From positions 303,271-367,270 of the forward strand of contig NW_022985439.1 in NCBI RefSeq assembly GCF_010093595.1: a DNA stretch of 64,000 nt, given 5' to 3'. The notes below the pieces were generated by a model, which had not been told where the DNA came from, searched no databases, and saw only the letters and a list, made by a program, of their open reading frames with translations. The position numbers and the translations under genes are program-made. This DNA comes from Mytilinidion resinicola (lineage: Eukaryota > Ascomycota > Dothideomycetes > Mytilinidiales > Mytilinidiaceae). Shown one piece after another: positions 43,732-55,140 of this stretch (the first letter of the stretch is position 1; every line of letters begins with the position of its first letter).

Positions 43732-46700
43732 ATGGCGCCGAAATTTAAAGACGGAGATGTCGTCGCAACGGTACCAGATCCAACCCTCCCCTCCGCGTCC
43801 GAAGACTGGTGCTTATTTTACCAACAGATCTCTGGAAAATGGATATCATGGGCTCATACTGGCGCAGCATATGGTGAGTCTGCTTGAATCTCAACACGTC
43901 GACGCGTGCTAACCGTTGCAGCTGCCTTCCTCGGGGCTCTAATTGTGGGAATGTAATGCGCTTCCTGATCACTCCCTACCATCCAAGCTCACGCTGCACA
44001 GAGGCCTCCACTACAAAAAGATTGTACAGAACGAATTCTATGTTAGTTGGACGTATCATTGGGCAAACTCCTGCTAACCTGTGCCAGGGCTATCCAGATG
44101 AATGGTTCCCCTCCGTCTCGGCAACGATTGGAGACAGATACCCCGAGCGATCCGTCTTCATGGTCTTCATTGCCATAACATCTGGTACGCTTGGATGGGA
44201 TATCACCAAGGCTGGATACTGAGTTTGTCTTAGGACCGCGCTTCGCATTGGTCGGCCTGTGGTACATCTTAACGCGGAAGTCCAATTCGACCTTACCCAA
44301 ATTCGTTGCTGGCGTGGGCATATTCAGGACTTTGACATGTGGCGGGTGGACATACGTGACATCCACGGATGATCACCACTGGCATGATATCTTCATGATA
44401 TCTTACCTGGTCGCGACGGTTCCCTGGACTTTAGGGTGCCTGGCACTGAGCCCGCGGAATCCCACAGCAGTGAAGTACCGCAAGATATTTGCCGGAGGTT
44501 TCTTTGCTACGCTGGTGCCTCTAACCTATTTCTTTCTCCAACATAAGGTCCACCGAGTGGCGGGAGGTAAGCGTTCAATTCCCTCGTTTTGTCCGCAGAC
44601 TAATTTGACTCTAGCCTACACGACATACGCCTTGTTTGAGTGGTTAACGGTTCTTCTTGATGTCGGCTTTGATACGGTTACTGTACTAGATTTTGCCAGC
44701 CTTGAGATTGTGATCAAAGACGTACGAGGACTAAGTCGCGGGTACGTTACATGGCTACCCAAGTAGATAGTCACCCTGTCAGCTTCAAAATGAAATGATC
44801 ACCGAGAAACCATTCTGATCCCAATGCGTATTCAGTAATACCCAAACCGTAGCCGAATCTGTTTTAGAGAAACAGTACGTAAGATAAGCATCCTTGGCAC
44901 TCATCCGTCTCTTACAAGCCTATAGGAAAGACAAGGAAGTTGGCAACGTCTTCTCTGGGGCATTCTCGTGGTCAGCGGCCATCGATGCTGCTGCAGACGT
45001 CTACAACGGGGTCAGTCATCGTACTTTGAGCTAAGCTAATCATTTACTGATACTTGTCCAGTTTGTCTTCTGGTCGATGCTCACTTCTCTCGCCCTTTTG
45101 ATCTGGTGTAAGTGAGCTCCTTCGACGTTCAGACTTATGTGCTAACGAAGCAGACTTCCCACTGTGGTACATGGGTCTCTGTGGTTACGAGATCGCGATC
45201 TTGGTCACTATCTCGCCATTCTTGCTCGGAATCAAGCCTCTACGCTTTCTTACCGTACGACGAGTCCGCCTTTGCCATCTCCTTTCCCTTGTTGGCCTCC
45301 TTTCCTTTCTCACAAAGACTCCTGAGAGCCGCCTCTTTACCACTGCATTCGGTGTTGGGATGTCAGCCTTGTCGTGGTCGGCCACATTCTATGGCGAGCG
45401 GTCTCAGCCCCAGCGCCTCGAGGCCCGCATTTCAGCTTTCATTCTTGGCTTGCTGGCTTCCAGTATCGCTAAATTCGCCTTCTGGACAAACAATCCCATT
45501 TGGCCCATTATGCACGGCCCTAACGGAGGCTGGAACAAAGTTGGGCTTGCTCTTGCTGTACTTGCCGTCCTACGATCCACCCGTGGCACTGCAAGCTCAG
45601 GGGCCGACATGCCTGCACCTGGCTCATCCAAAGGGTCTCGGACTCTCGCTGCTCTTGGCCTAGCTGGCTTGTTTTTCGCCCTGCACACTCTGCTCTCGGA
45701 CTCAAGCACTATGATATCATGGGTATGGGAAGGGTATCCCGTGCGTGGTCCTCTCGCTGTTCCACATGGCGCCTACACTCTCCTAGCCATGGGATTGGGT
45801 CTCGTCATTGGTCTGTTCTATCCTACCTTCACTCGAAGCTGGACATTCTTTGGTGCAGGTTCCATCGGTGCTGCAGTCTTGACAATCTATAGCCACTGGA
45901 CCGGATACTACGGTGCTCTAGTCCTCACCGTCTATATCATGGCGCTGTCTCCTGTCTTGATCTCGTCCGCTGCAAGATTCCCGCCTGGATCAACATTTGG
46001 ACTCGCCTTTCTGGTCTATAACCTCGCCCTTCTTGCCCATGTGTGGACTGTTGCGTATGCCTTCGTACCTGGTGGTCCACTGTTGCGCGAACGCACCGAT
46101 ATTGTTATGACCGTCATGATGCTTTTGATCGGGTGTGGCGTCTTCGGAGCCAGCTCTCAGAAAGTCTCTCCATCCAGTGCAAAGTACCGTGCCAAGCTTG
46201 GCAGTATCAGTCCTGCAGCACGGAAACAGCGATCATACTATCTATATATCCTCCTTGGACTCGAGCTTCTAGCAACGTCAGTAGCGTACTTGCGATTCCC
46301 CAGCTATGACTACACACCTTATCATGCTGAAGATAAAGTCATCACAGCTGGCATTTGGACCATTCATTTCTCCGTCGATAATGACATGTGGAGCTCCGAG
46401 CACCGCATGCGCGATGTAATAAAGGAGCTTGAACTGGATGTTTTCGGCCTTCTGGAAAGCGACACTCAACGCATTCTCATGGGCAACCGCGATGTTACAC
46501 AATTCCTAGCGGAAGATCTCGGAATGTATGTGGATTACGGACCAGGCCCTAACAAGCACACATGGGGAGCGGCACTGCTGTCCAAATTCCCTATCGTGAA
46601 CAGCACACATCATCTTTTGCCTTCCCCGGTCGGCGAGCTTGCACCCGCTATCCATGCAACACTAGATTGTTATGGCAGTTTGATCGATGTCTTCGTATTC

Positions 46701-47201
46701 CACTCCGGGCAAGAAGAGGACCCGGAAGACCGCAGATTGCAATCTGAGTACCTAGCCAAGCTTATGCGCGAGAGCCCTAGGCCGAGTATTCTGCTCAGTT
46801 ATCTGGTAACTAAACCCAAAGAAGGGAATTACAACACCTACGTTGGTGAGAAGAGTGGGATGCGCGACATCGACTCTTCCGACTGGGACCGCTGGTGCGA
46901 ATACATCTTGTACAAGGGCATAAGGCGTATCGGGTACGCAAGGGTCAGCAGGAGCACGATTACTGATACTGAGATTCAGGTAAGTGGCACTGTTATTTTC
47001 AGCGCTGATTTCTCTTGCGAAAGGCCATTAGCTGACACAAAGTAGGCCGGCAAATTCCTCGTTGGCGCCCCCGAAGGAACTGATGACCAAATCTCTGAGG
47101 ACCAAGTGCCTATTGGCCAAAGATGGCCGGCGCTTTTCAGAGGACAGGGTGTCAGGGACCATCGGTATCATGTGTTTGAGGAGCCAAGATACTACGCGTA
47201 G
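43732..47201 (+). CDS. CWH43: Cwh43 protein (GPI lipid remodelling; PGAP2-like plus phosphatase-like domain)
   Basis: Multi-pass ER/Golgi membrane protein; yeast Cwh43 introduces ceramide into GPI anchors. I find eleven exons: 43732-43873, 43922-43952, 44002-44041, 44088-44184, 44234-44566, 44615-44741, 44836-44874, 44926-45010, 45062-45107, 45154-46979 and 47046-47201, giving 973 aa (yeast 953). The N-terminal Frag1/DRAM-like part has [50 protein letters not shown] and many membrane helices through [20 protein letters not shown]. The C-terminal endonuclease/phosphatase-like part begins near [20 protein letters not shown] and includes [34 protein letters not shown] and [18 protein letters not shown]. 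All junction phases close. Several exons are only 31-46 nt, but each fits the protein. Confidence 0.88.
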
Positions 47202-47875
47202 GAGAGGTTTTGGAGGAGCATGGAGGAAGTAATGGAGAAGGGGCGCTGTGCGCCTTGATGTAATGCTCCATGTATAAATATGCATCAGTTCCAAATTGAC
47301 CAGCATTCCGGGTCTGCCGCGTTACATAGAAATAATGACATCGGAGTTGACACTTGAATAGTGCCGGCAAGGGGAAACGAAGCTGTAGATCATGTGTCAA
47401 ATGTCCTGCCCTCACACATGCCTGGCCCTGCATTGATGTTATCTCAAATGCAAAATCCTCCTGTACCTACATAAAACGCACATGCCTAAAATGATCCCGT
47501 CAATTATTATATCACGTGATGACGTGGTTGTCGCGTTCCTCTCTCGTGTAACTCCCAGCTTTATCTCCACCCGGCACATCTTGTCCTAAGATACTCTCTT
47601 ACTTATTACGTCGGACAATACTAGTTATTCTACCTAGTGAGAATAGTCGTATCTGCTTCAGTGTCCGTAAGCCTAGTCCTGCTTGCTTTCCACCTCACTG
47701 ACACCTCCGCACGTCCAGATTCCTTTAGCAACCCCAGTACTATATCCCAACTACTCACACATCTTCTCACCTGAGTTCAACTCACTTCCATGTGTCGAGT
47801 TCCGCCGTTCGGCAATACCTCCCACCGCGTCCTCTTGCAACACACTTGACGTGTAGTCGTCAATCCGGCGCCGCC
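47202..47875. other. Intergenic upstream of the Pif1 helicase
   Basis: 674 bp. It includes the 10 bp palindrome ATCACGTGAT followed by GACGTGG near 47511-47526, about 350 bp before the helicase ATG. No gene is seen. Confidence 0.5.
47511..47520. promoter_or_regulatory. ATCACGTGAT palindrome (bHLH-type site)
   Basis: Perfect 10 bp palindrome around CACGTG in the promoter region of the Pif1 gene. Similar CACGTG cores occur at 13451, 28964, 38692, 43331 and 59326. Cbf1/Pho4-like binding is an inference from the motif. Confidence 0.35.
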
Positions 47876-50368
47876 ATGTTCAAACGGGCTCTCGCTGCTC
47901 ACGAGAGGGAGAAAGCAGCAGGCTTACTCGATAATGACAACGCGAGCGAAGCGCCGGAAAGGAAGAAGGCGAAGAACCAGTCTGTCGTGCAACCGGTGGA
48001 CTTAAGTCGATCAACGAATGGAGCTTACAAGAGAGCCTCGGAGGATATGAGAGGCGAACGATGGAGCATGCCCAACAATACAGTCTCTGCGGCGTCCGAT
48101 TTTGTGCTTCCCGAAACCGCATATGGGGCCAATCCCGATGGCGTGCTGAGTCCAAGTGCTCTAAAGGCCCATGAACATCCCGTCAACGTCATTACACATA
48201 CACCGCACCTCGGAACTACTTATAGATCACACACGCATGGGATTCCCATCGAAGCATCAGTGGTGGACGGAGACTATAGCGACCCTCGTTATCCAACTAG
48301 AGAACAAGAAAAGGCAAATGAGGCCCAACGCAAAAGGAAGGAGGGTCAACATGAGCATCCACCAGTCATCCTGGAACTAAGCTCAGATCCTCCTACCCCG
48401 GAAGCAACATCTACAAACTACACAAATTTCCAGGCTGAACCTTCGGATAGTTCTCCAAGCGTAGTCAATCTAGTAAGCTCCGACGAGGAGCCGTCCCCGG
48501 ATCTATTACGAAAGACTGCAGATCGTGCCAAAACCCGGAAGGGGAGAAGTACTACATCAACCGATCATGACTCAGACGCCATATTCTCTGAGCCGGACAA
48601 GTCATTCCATGTTGCCTCGCATGCTAACCCATTCGGTTCCGCAAGCAATGTATTTGATACAGAGCAGCGATCAGACCCAAGCCAGAGCGTCCAATCTAAG
48701 GACATTGTACCGATCACGGAGCCTGAGCTCTGTAAAGAACAAGCAGATCTCGTAGATCTAATCGTCAGTGGAAGGAACGTTTTTTACACCGGTTCTGCAG
48801 GATGTGGAAAGTCCACAGTCCTCAAAGCATTTGTTAAACGTCTCCGAGAAAGAGGACTGCAAGTGGACATCGTAGCACCGACGGGTCGTGCCGCATTGGA
48901 TATCAACGGCTCAACTACTTGGACCTACGCTGGATGGACCCCTAACCACCATGGAAGACCTTTGAAAACTCTGAAACAGGCCGCACATGGAAAATTTGTC
49001 CAAAAGAGACTGAGAGCGACCGATGTTTTGGTCATTGATGAGATTTCCATGGTTGAGAATCTCCATTTTGAACGACTCAATGAGGTCATGAAGGAAGGCA
49101 GAAACAATGAGTCGGCATTCGGAGGTGTTCAAATTGTTGTCACGGGGGACTTTTGTCAGCTGCCTCCAGTGAAACCATTTGGACATTGCATCAAATGCGG
49201 CAAAGAGCTGCGAGCAAACTTGGCTCGGACCGAATTCACGTGCCCTGATTGCGGTAAAGTATACTTCTTGAAGGACCAATTTGCATTCAAAAGCCAGGCC
49301 TGGAAAGAATCGAACTTCGTCCACGTGAACCTCACAAACATACATCGACAGAGCGATGCCGTTTTCATCAACATACTGCAGAAGTGTAGGATGGGCAAGG
49401 TCTTAACCCAAGCTGACCAGGATCTCCTCCTCAATCATCATTCTGAGACTAGGGGTGCCGTAAGACTTTTCGCAACCCGCGAAGAAGTAAGGCGAACCAA
49501 TCTAGAAGCATTCAACCGACTCCCTAGTCGCGCGCGCTTATTCACGTCTATCGACACCTTCAAGTGGAACACAGCACATCGCAATCTAGAGTTCAAGACG
49601 AAGCAAAATGATGATGGCACGTTGCAAGCATTGCATGATCATCGCTTCGACGGCACGCTACGTCTGAAGCAAGGAATGAATGTCGTTCTTCTTGTGAACC
49701 TTGACATTGGTGCTGGACTTGTCAACGGTAGCCAAGGCATAATACAAGGGTTTGAGAAGTACGACCCCCAGCAAATGCCGAAGACCATCGAAAATGCAAG
49801 CAAAATCCCGCCAGTATCGAAGGAAGGGGTGCCCACGCCTCCAGTACCAACACTTTCAGGCGATCATGCCGCCTTCAGAGAGGGTCAAATCAAAGACTTC
49901 ATTACCAAAAGTGGGAACAAAGAGTGGCCTATCGTGCAATTCAACAACGGAGTAAGACGGACAATTTATGCTGATTGCACGGTGAACGAGCTCGGCGACG
50001 AACAGCCGCATTCTTTACTTTGCCGAACGCAAATTCCGCTCACAGCTGCATGGGCTCTCTCCATTCATAAGTCTCAAGTTCGTTCGATGACACTCCTTAA
50101 AAACCTTCTCTGACCCGAATTCTAGGGAATGACGCTGAATCGCGTGATAGTTGACTTGAGTAAGAGTTTTGAAGAGGGCCAAATGTATGTTGCAATCCCC
50201 GGATCTCTTTCTCCTTCCACGTACTAACCATTTTACTCTCTCAGGTATGTCGCTCTCTCTAGAGCCAGAAGTCTTGACGGACTGAAAGTGGAAGGACTAG
50301 GCCGAGGAATGAAAGGCGGAGACGAACAGGTTCGAGAATTTCTGCGGGAAAAGTTTGGAATCACCTAA
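47876..50368 (+). CDS. PIF1: Pif1-family DNA helicase
   Basis: 5'-3' superfamily 1B helicase acting on G-quadruplexes, telomeres and mitochondrial DNA. Exons 47876-50077, 50126-50184 and 50245-50368 give 794 aa. The first 280 residues are disordered and charged. Motif I (Walker A) is GSAGCGKST (about residue 305), then VDIVAPTGRAA, motif II VLVIDEISMV (about 384), motif III VVTGDFCQLPPV and motif VI AWALSIHKSQ-GMTLNRV, with YVALSRARSLDGL made by splicing at the two introns. Between motifs III and IV is an insert with two CxxC pairs (CIKCGKEL, CPDCGKVYF; about 437-460) that could bind zinc; I have a memory of similar inserts in other filamentous fungi. The start has a GCCGCCATG context. Confidence 0.9.
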
Positions 50369-50681
50369 GGAGGTTACCTACAGTGCATGATTGAAGATAC
50401 TGAGCCTTTTCATTAAAGGCCTCGGCGACTTGGTGTAGCTGTTGCGTTATTTCTCCTTCTTTTCGATATCAGGCTTCTAGATATTGTGATACCCCTTTAG
50501 TATGCTCATCTATTCGATTCAAAGTCTGTGATGTATCCTTTAGTCACGCTCAGATTGCAAGCGGAGCATACGGGAAAGCTCCAGGCAATCAGGTTGTGCT
50601 CCAGAATGGTCTCAATCTTTTTGCACATTCATTGATAGTACTTATGCTGGTCGCTACGTATTTTCTGCGTTGGCGATTGGT
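50369..50681. other. Short intergenic region between convergent genes
   Basis: 313 bp, AT-rich, shared 3' region of the helicase gene and the broken dehydrogenase. Nothing recognised. Confidence 0.5.
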
Positions 50682-51884
50682 CTATTCCTTCACTCTCACG
50701 ATAACCTTCCCAAAATGCCCTCCACCAAAGAGATTTTTCAACGCTATCTTACTCTCCTCAAACGGGAAGACTTTATCAACGGCAGGACGAATACCATGTT
50801 CCTCATAGAACCCCAACATCTCCTCGAATCGATCTTTGGGTCCATTCAGAATCCCCCCCAACGTGACGTTCCGCCGCAACGCAAGCACGTTTGTATTCAA
50901 TCGATCTCCGGGATCGTCTTCTTTGCCAGAAAGGTACCCGATTCAATCAATGAGACCGCCGAAAGCGACGCAATCGAAGCTTTTTCGGAGAGTTCGTGCG
51001 CCACCGAGCTTGAAGATGATGTCGGCGCCGTAGTCGAAGGTGAGTTTGAGGACTTCTTGCTCCCATTTGGGGGTTGTGGTGTAGTTTATCGTGTGTGTGG
51101 CACCTAGGGCTTTGGCTTTGGCGAGTTTTGGCGTCAGAAGAGGACGTGATTATTGCTGGACGAGTTAATTTATATCAATTTGGTAGTCTTACATAGCTTC
51201 TGGATGGAAAAGAGAATTTCATATCTTACCTATTGCACCAGCAGCATTGGCTATCTGTAAACCCGCTATACTCACACCACCTGTGCCCTGCAATAGGACT
51301 ACCTCCCCTTTACCACCTGTCTGACCCATTGGCCTCATACCGTTGATAGACATCCAAGCAGTCATACTAGCGATTGGCAGAGTACAGACTTCCTCATCCG
51401 TCAGATACTCAGGCACCTTCAAAAGGCCGTAAGTTGGGAAAACGCGATGAGTGGTCAAAACGCCTGGGTTTGGGCCACCTAGTCCGAAACCTAACATCTC
51501 CGCATTGACCTGGCCCGTAAGATGTTTTGGAGCAAAGGTTGAAACAACACGATCGCCCACCTTGAGAGGGCTCGGTGAAGATGATGGACCGACTGCCAGA
51601 ACAACGCCGCACATGTCGGAGCAGGGGACGAGGGCAGTCGGCGAGTTCGCTGATTGGTGATGAGTATAGAGGCTCATAACGACTGCCAATTTTTAGCGAC
51701 GCTGTCATTTCTGGTGACGATATTGATGAGCGTCCAAACCTTCCGTGTCTCGATAGTTCAATGAGACAGTCAGTACTTCAACCAAGACTTCATCTTCAGG
51801 TGGAACTGGCATCTCCCCTTCTGCCATCGTCAGATTGTCGAGTCCATCCTGCTTCGTCATCCATTGCTTGATCTTGGCCATCAT
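50682..51884 (-). pseudogene. Zinc-type alcohol dehydrogenase/quinone reductase family gene, broken
   Basis: Exons on the minus strand 51884-51740, 51682-51230 and 51155-50682 rebuild a medium-chain dehydrogenase: MAKIKQWMTKQDGLDNLTM, EVLVEVLTVSLNYRDTE, TALVPCSDMCGVVLAVG, VGDRVVSTFAPKHL, GEVVLLQGTGGVSIAGLQIA, ALGATHTINYTTTPKWEQ, GGARTLRKSFDCVAFGGLID, MLGFYEEHGIRPAVDKVF and FGKVIVRVKE. Two lesions are visible. A run of four A (plus-strand T at 51126-51129), where three would keep frame, shifts the reading within SSSDAK. A TGA at 50945-50943 stands where family members have a codon after GGLID. Either would truncate the enzyme before the C-terminal third. A sequencing error could explain one but less easily both. 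It is divergent from a Zn2Cys6 regulator. Confidence 0.75.
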
Positions 51885-52280
51885 GAGTATGTATGCAATG
51901 TAGCATCAAACTTACACTTTGGACAACGGAAATATGCCTTTTCATAGACGGGTCGTCCTTATCAACATTCATCGGATCGGGAATGCAGCTTCCGACAGCG
52001 TTTACGTATGGGTTTTACCGTGATGGATCTCCATTCCGGCCTATACTTGGCACGATGGCGCTCTTGATTATGAGCGCGTGATGCAGGTCCGGATTATATA
52101 GAGGGCGGCGTGAGGAGAGGCACTGAGATAGACACAAAGGAGATGAGGTTTACGCTAAGACACAAACAGACTAGCACGTTGTGTACTCTAGGCTTCATCT
52201 CGATGCTGTTGGTCATCAACATACTCTCCTCATGCTTTCACAGAACAACAGCCGCACTAATTCACAAGCGCCTGGTAGAC
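51885..52280. promoter_or_regulatory. Shared divergent promoter, dehydrogenase pseudogene and Zn2Cys6 factor
   Basis: 396 bp between the two start codons. The pairing suggests the factor once controlled the dehydrogenase. I do not see an obvious CGG-N-CCG inverted site. A TATATAG string lies at 52096-52102. Confidence 0.4.
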
Positions 52281-53978
52281 ATGGTGTACTGTGGGAGGCC
52301 GAGCAAGGGATGTCAACCTTGTCGTTCTCGGAAGACAAAGGTGAACCCGTCTTTCCTAGGAATTTACTTCAGCTTTGCTAACCAGACTGTAGTGTGACGG
52401 AGCTATTCCAGCTTGTTCTCAATGCTTGAAAGCTTCCCGCGAATGCTTTGGCTATCGCAACGAGCAGTCTCTGATATTTCGAGATGAAACCCGCAAGGTC
52501 GTACGGAAGGCCCGAGGCAGTAGTTCTACACTATCGCGTAAGCATACAGAGCGTGCTACTTCCCCAGAAGAGCAAATTGCGATCCAAGAACCTTCAGCAT
52601 CTACTCCAGAAACTAGTCCTAGTACTTTAGCTATTATTACTCCCTCCCGTCTAATAGAGGACGATGCGGCATCTTTTTTCTTCTTCCATTATGTATTGAA
52701 AGAGCCCGCGTTCGCGAATGGGCTCTACGATTTTCTTCCTACGCTGTATTCTCAAGGTTCATCGGCAGTATTTCAAGATATTGTAACTGCGACGGGTCTA
52801 GCAGGTCTCGCGAACCTGAAAAGATCACCTACGCTCATGCATGCCGCAAGAGCCAAACATAGTACAGCACTTCGCACTGTCAACGCCTCCCTTCAAAACC
52901 AGCAGACAGCAACCTCCGATTCGACCTTGATGGCGGTCCTCTTGCTCGGGCTTTTTGAAGTAGGTCGATTTCCCTTCTCTTGGAGACAGTGTCTGAACAT
53001 GATAAACAGAACATCACTTGTTCGTCTCCAAATTCAATTCATACGTGGGCTAAACACGTGAGTGGAGCGCTTACGATAGCTCGTATGCGTGGACGGCAAC
53101 AGCTTGAACATGACCTTGGGCGTCGACTGTATCTGCATCTCCGAAATCAAGTGGTATAACTTTCCCATTTCTACAAAATTTGAGAGGTCACTAATCATGT
53201 GCAGTTGATCGACTGTATGCAAAGGCAGGAGGCCATACCAGACATCATCACCGAATGGAATGCAAGCTCATTACGTTCTGGACACTTTGAAGAAGCAAAC
53301 GGGCTTGGGTTTGTGGAACCTCGCTTGTTCCAAATCATGGCTCAGCTTGCCGCTCTCCGTCATAAAATCAAAGTCAAAGGTCATTCACATGCAACTACTG
53401 CAGAGGCAGTATCCATTGACAACGACCTCATTACATGGGCAGCGACAGTTTCTTCAGACTATGCATATACTACGGTGTCTCATAGTAGTTCCAACTTCCC
53501 ATTCCCGTATTATCACAACTACAAATTCATCTGGAGTGCTACATGCTGGAATATATATCGTACTGCCCGGATATTTGTCTCCGACAAAATAATTCACTGG
53601 TACTCATCGTCAAACTCCACTGTCGCGTCGCAACAGATACTTTCCGGATATATCCAAAACGAAGCAGTGCTTGCAGACGAAATCTGTGAAAGCGTGCCTT
53701 ATTACTTTGGCGGAGACCCAGAATGTGTTGATTCCTTGCCAACCGCTCCTAAAGCAGCTTCGGGCTTTGCCCTCCTCTGGCCTCTATACGCAGCTGCAAC
53801 GACATACTATCCGAGCAAGTTTCGAACTGGCTGGATTGTAAAGCAGTACGACGTTATTGGAAATATGCTAGGTATACGATTGGCATCTGTGTTTGCGAGC
53901 ACGCTCAGAAAGAACCAACACATCAGTGTCTGGGATCGTGACCCGGCCGATTGTATTGAAGATGATGAGGTGTGGTGA
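52281..53978 (+). CDS. Zn2Cys6 transcription factor
   Basis: Fungal binuclear-cluster regulator. Exons 52281-52340, 52393-52959, 53010-53153 and 53205-53978 give 514 aa. The zinc cluster is complete: C11-x2-C14-x6-C21-x6-C28-x2-C31-x6-C38 (GCQPCRSRKTK | CDGAIPACSQCLKASREC); the first intron falls between Lys20 and Cys21. The remainder resembles the Fungal_trans_2 type: FFFHYVLKEPAFANGLYDFL, LMAVLLLGLFE-NITCSSPNS, WAKHVSGALTIARMRGRQQL, PRLFQIMAQLAALRHKIK and SGFALLWPLYAAATTYYPSK. Introns have CTAACC, TGAAC and CTAATC branch strings. The target is unknown; the divergent broken dehydrogenase is a candidate former target. Confidence 0.85.
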
Positions 53979-54189
53979 ATGAGGGAGGAATTGTCTCGTT
54001 AGCATGCTATCTAACATCTCGGCCCGCCTGCTCTGAAAAATATGCAATATCTGACAGGGATGTTGGGTCTAATGTCCCCCCGCCGTTATCGGCCTCGTTG
54101 TAGCTTTTTGATCAATTAGCCCCGCCGGCATAACAAGTTATATATTGCTATTTATTTCTACCGCCTTTAAATCAACCAATAAGACTGAG

Positions 54190-54200
54190 TGGTTTAGTGG
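54190..54200 (+). promoter_or_regulatory. Pol III A box
   Basis: TGGTTTAGTGG matches the internal A-box consensus TRGYNNAGTGG of tRNA genes. Confidence 0.75.
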
Positions 54201-54297
54201 TAAAATTAGGTAAGCATTGTCTACTCAACTAACTATCTGGTCATCAAATTGCTAACGTATACAAGCCGTTGCCAAAAAGCACAATCGGCTAGCCCCG

Positions 54298-54308
54298 GGT
54301 TCGATTCC
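54298..54308 (+). promoter_or_regulatory. Pol III B box
   Basis: GGTTCGATTCC is a perfect internal B box. Its distance from the A box is enlarged by the two insertions but within the range TFIIIC tolerates. Confidence 0.85.
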
Positions 54309-54324
54309 CGGCTCAGTCAATACA

Positions 54325-54331
54325 TTTTTTT
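54325..54331 (+). terminator. Pol III terminator (T7)
   Basis: Seven T residues start six bases after the discriminator base, as expected for a working tRNA gene. Confidence 0.8.
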
Positions 54332-55140
54332 GCATTTCATGGCTCTAAAAGTCTAACTATATTATTTTTTGCCTCCTCGGTGTGTGTTCATCATATTTCG
54401 TCTTCATCACTGGTTCAGTGAAATCTGCTTAGCTCCCAGTTCAGCTTGAAGGTCAAATAAATGGTCAGGGCGACAGCAGAGCAGTTCCCAGCTTTAGGAC
54501 ATCAAGTAATACCGAAGACGAAGAAGACGTAGGAAGTTAGCGTGAGTTTCAATGTTCTACCTCCTCTGCTGCGAATTGTTGGTTATGGAGGAATATGTTG
54601 GACTTCCAGAGTAGTGAATGGGGGCTGTGGATATGATTTCAGTATGTCAGAGAACCGCTTGTAGAGTGTCTAGAGCTCTATATAGAAGGGCAGCCGTAGA
54701 AACAATGGATACATTCAATAGACTCTGTTGTCATGGGCTCTCCGAAGCTTCATTGAAAGCCAAATACAGACACCTCAATCGTACAGTGCTCGTTTGGGAT
54801 ATGTAACTTTTGACCTGACCTAATTGAATGAGCTTGGAGCTGGGCGAGAAACCCTGCGAGTTGCTTGGATCATAGGTAAAGGCTTCAGATTCCAGACGGC
54901 TCTTGGATAACCATAAAGATATATACAATCTACCCAATACATGACTCGACTAAAGCCTCTGCGGGACAAAAAAAACGAATATCCAAAACCGGACTATAAG
55001 ACCCAACATATGACTCCACCCATGATTTGCAAAAAGTATGCTCTGGGGCTCTATACCATGCGTGGCTGTTGTTTACTCCCGTGTTTTGACCAATAAATCC
55101 TCTATTGTCTGCCCTTCGTTAGGATGCCTCGCGGCTCAGA
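54332..55140. other. Intergenic, no supported gene
   Basis: About 0.8 kb downstream of the tRNA gene up to the stop codon of the oxysterol-binding protein gene. Short frames such as 54618-54806 have no support. Confidence 0.5.

Larger units (their letters stand above)
54183..54319 (+). tRNA. tRNA-Gly(GCC) with two insertions
   Basis: The cloverleaf can be drawn in full. Acceptor stem GACTGAG (54183-54189) pairs perfectly with CTCAGTC (54312-54318), discriminator A. D-stem GTTT/AAAT, loop AGTGGTA. T-arm CCGGG-TTCGATT-CCCGG (54295-54311). Anticodon stem AGCCG/CGGCT closes only if 54210-54265 is removed: the 5' half AG (54208-54209) must join CCG (54266-54268). The loop is TTGCCA (54269-54274) with anticodon GCC, then 10 extra bases (54275-54284) at the canonical 37/38 intron site, then T. 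The variable loop AGCC is four nt, as in other tRNA-Gly. The 56 nt insert starts GTAAGC, has GCTAAC about 11 nt before its end and stops at ACAAG, like an mRNA intron. Acceptor pair A2-U71 is unusual for Gly. It may be a live gene or a pseudo-tRNA. Confidence 0.7.

Noticed and set aside
43139..43732. 197-codon plus-strand frame before Cwh43
   Set aside because: No ATG at its start, no motif, and it overlaps the Cwh43 leader and start codon.
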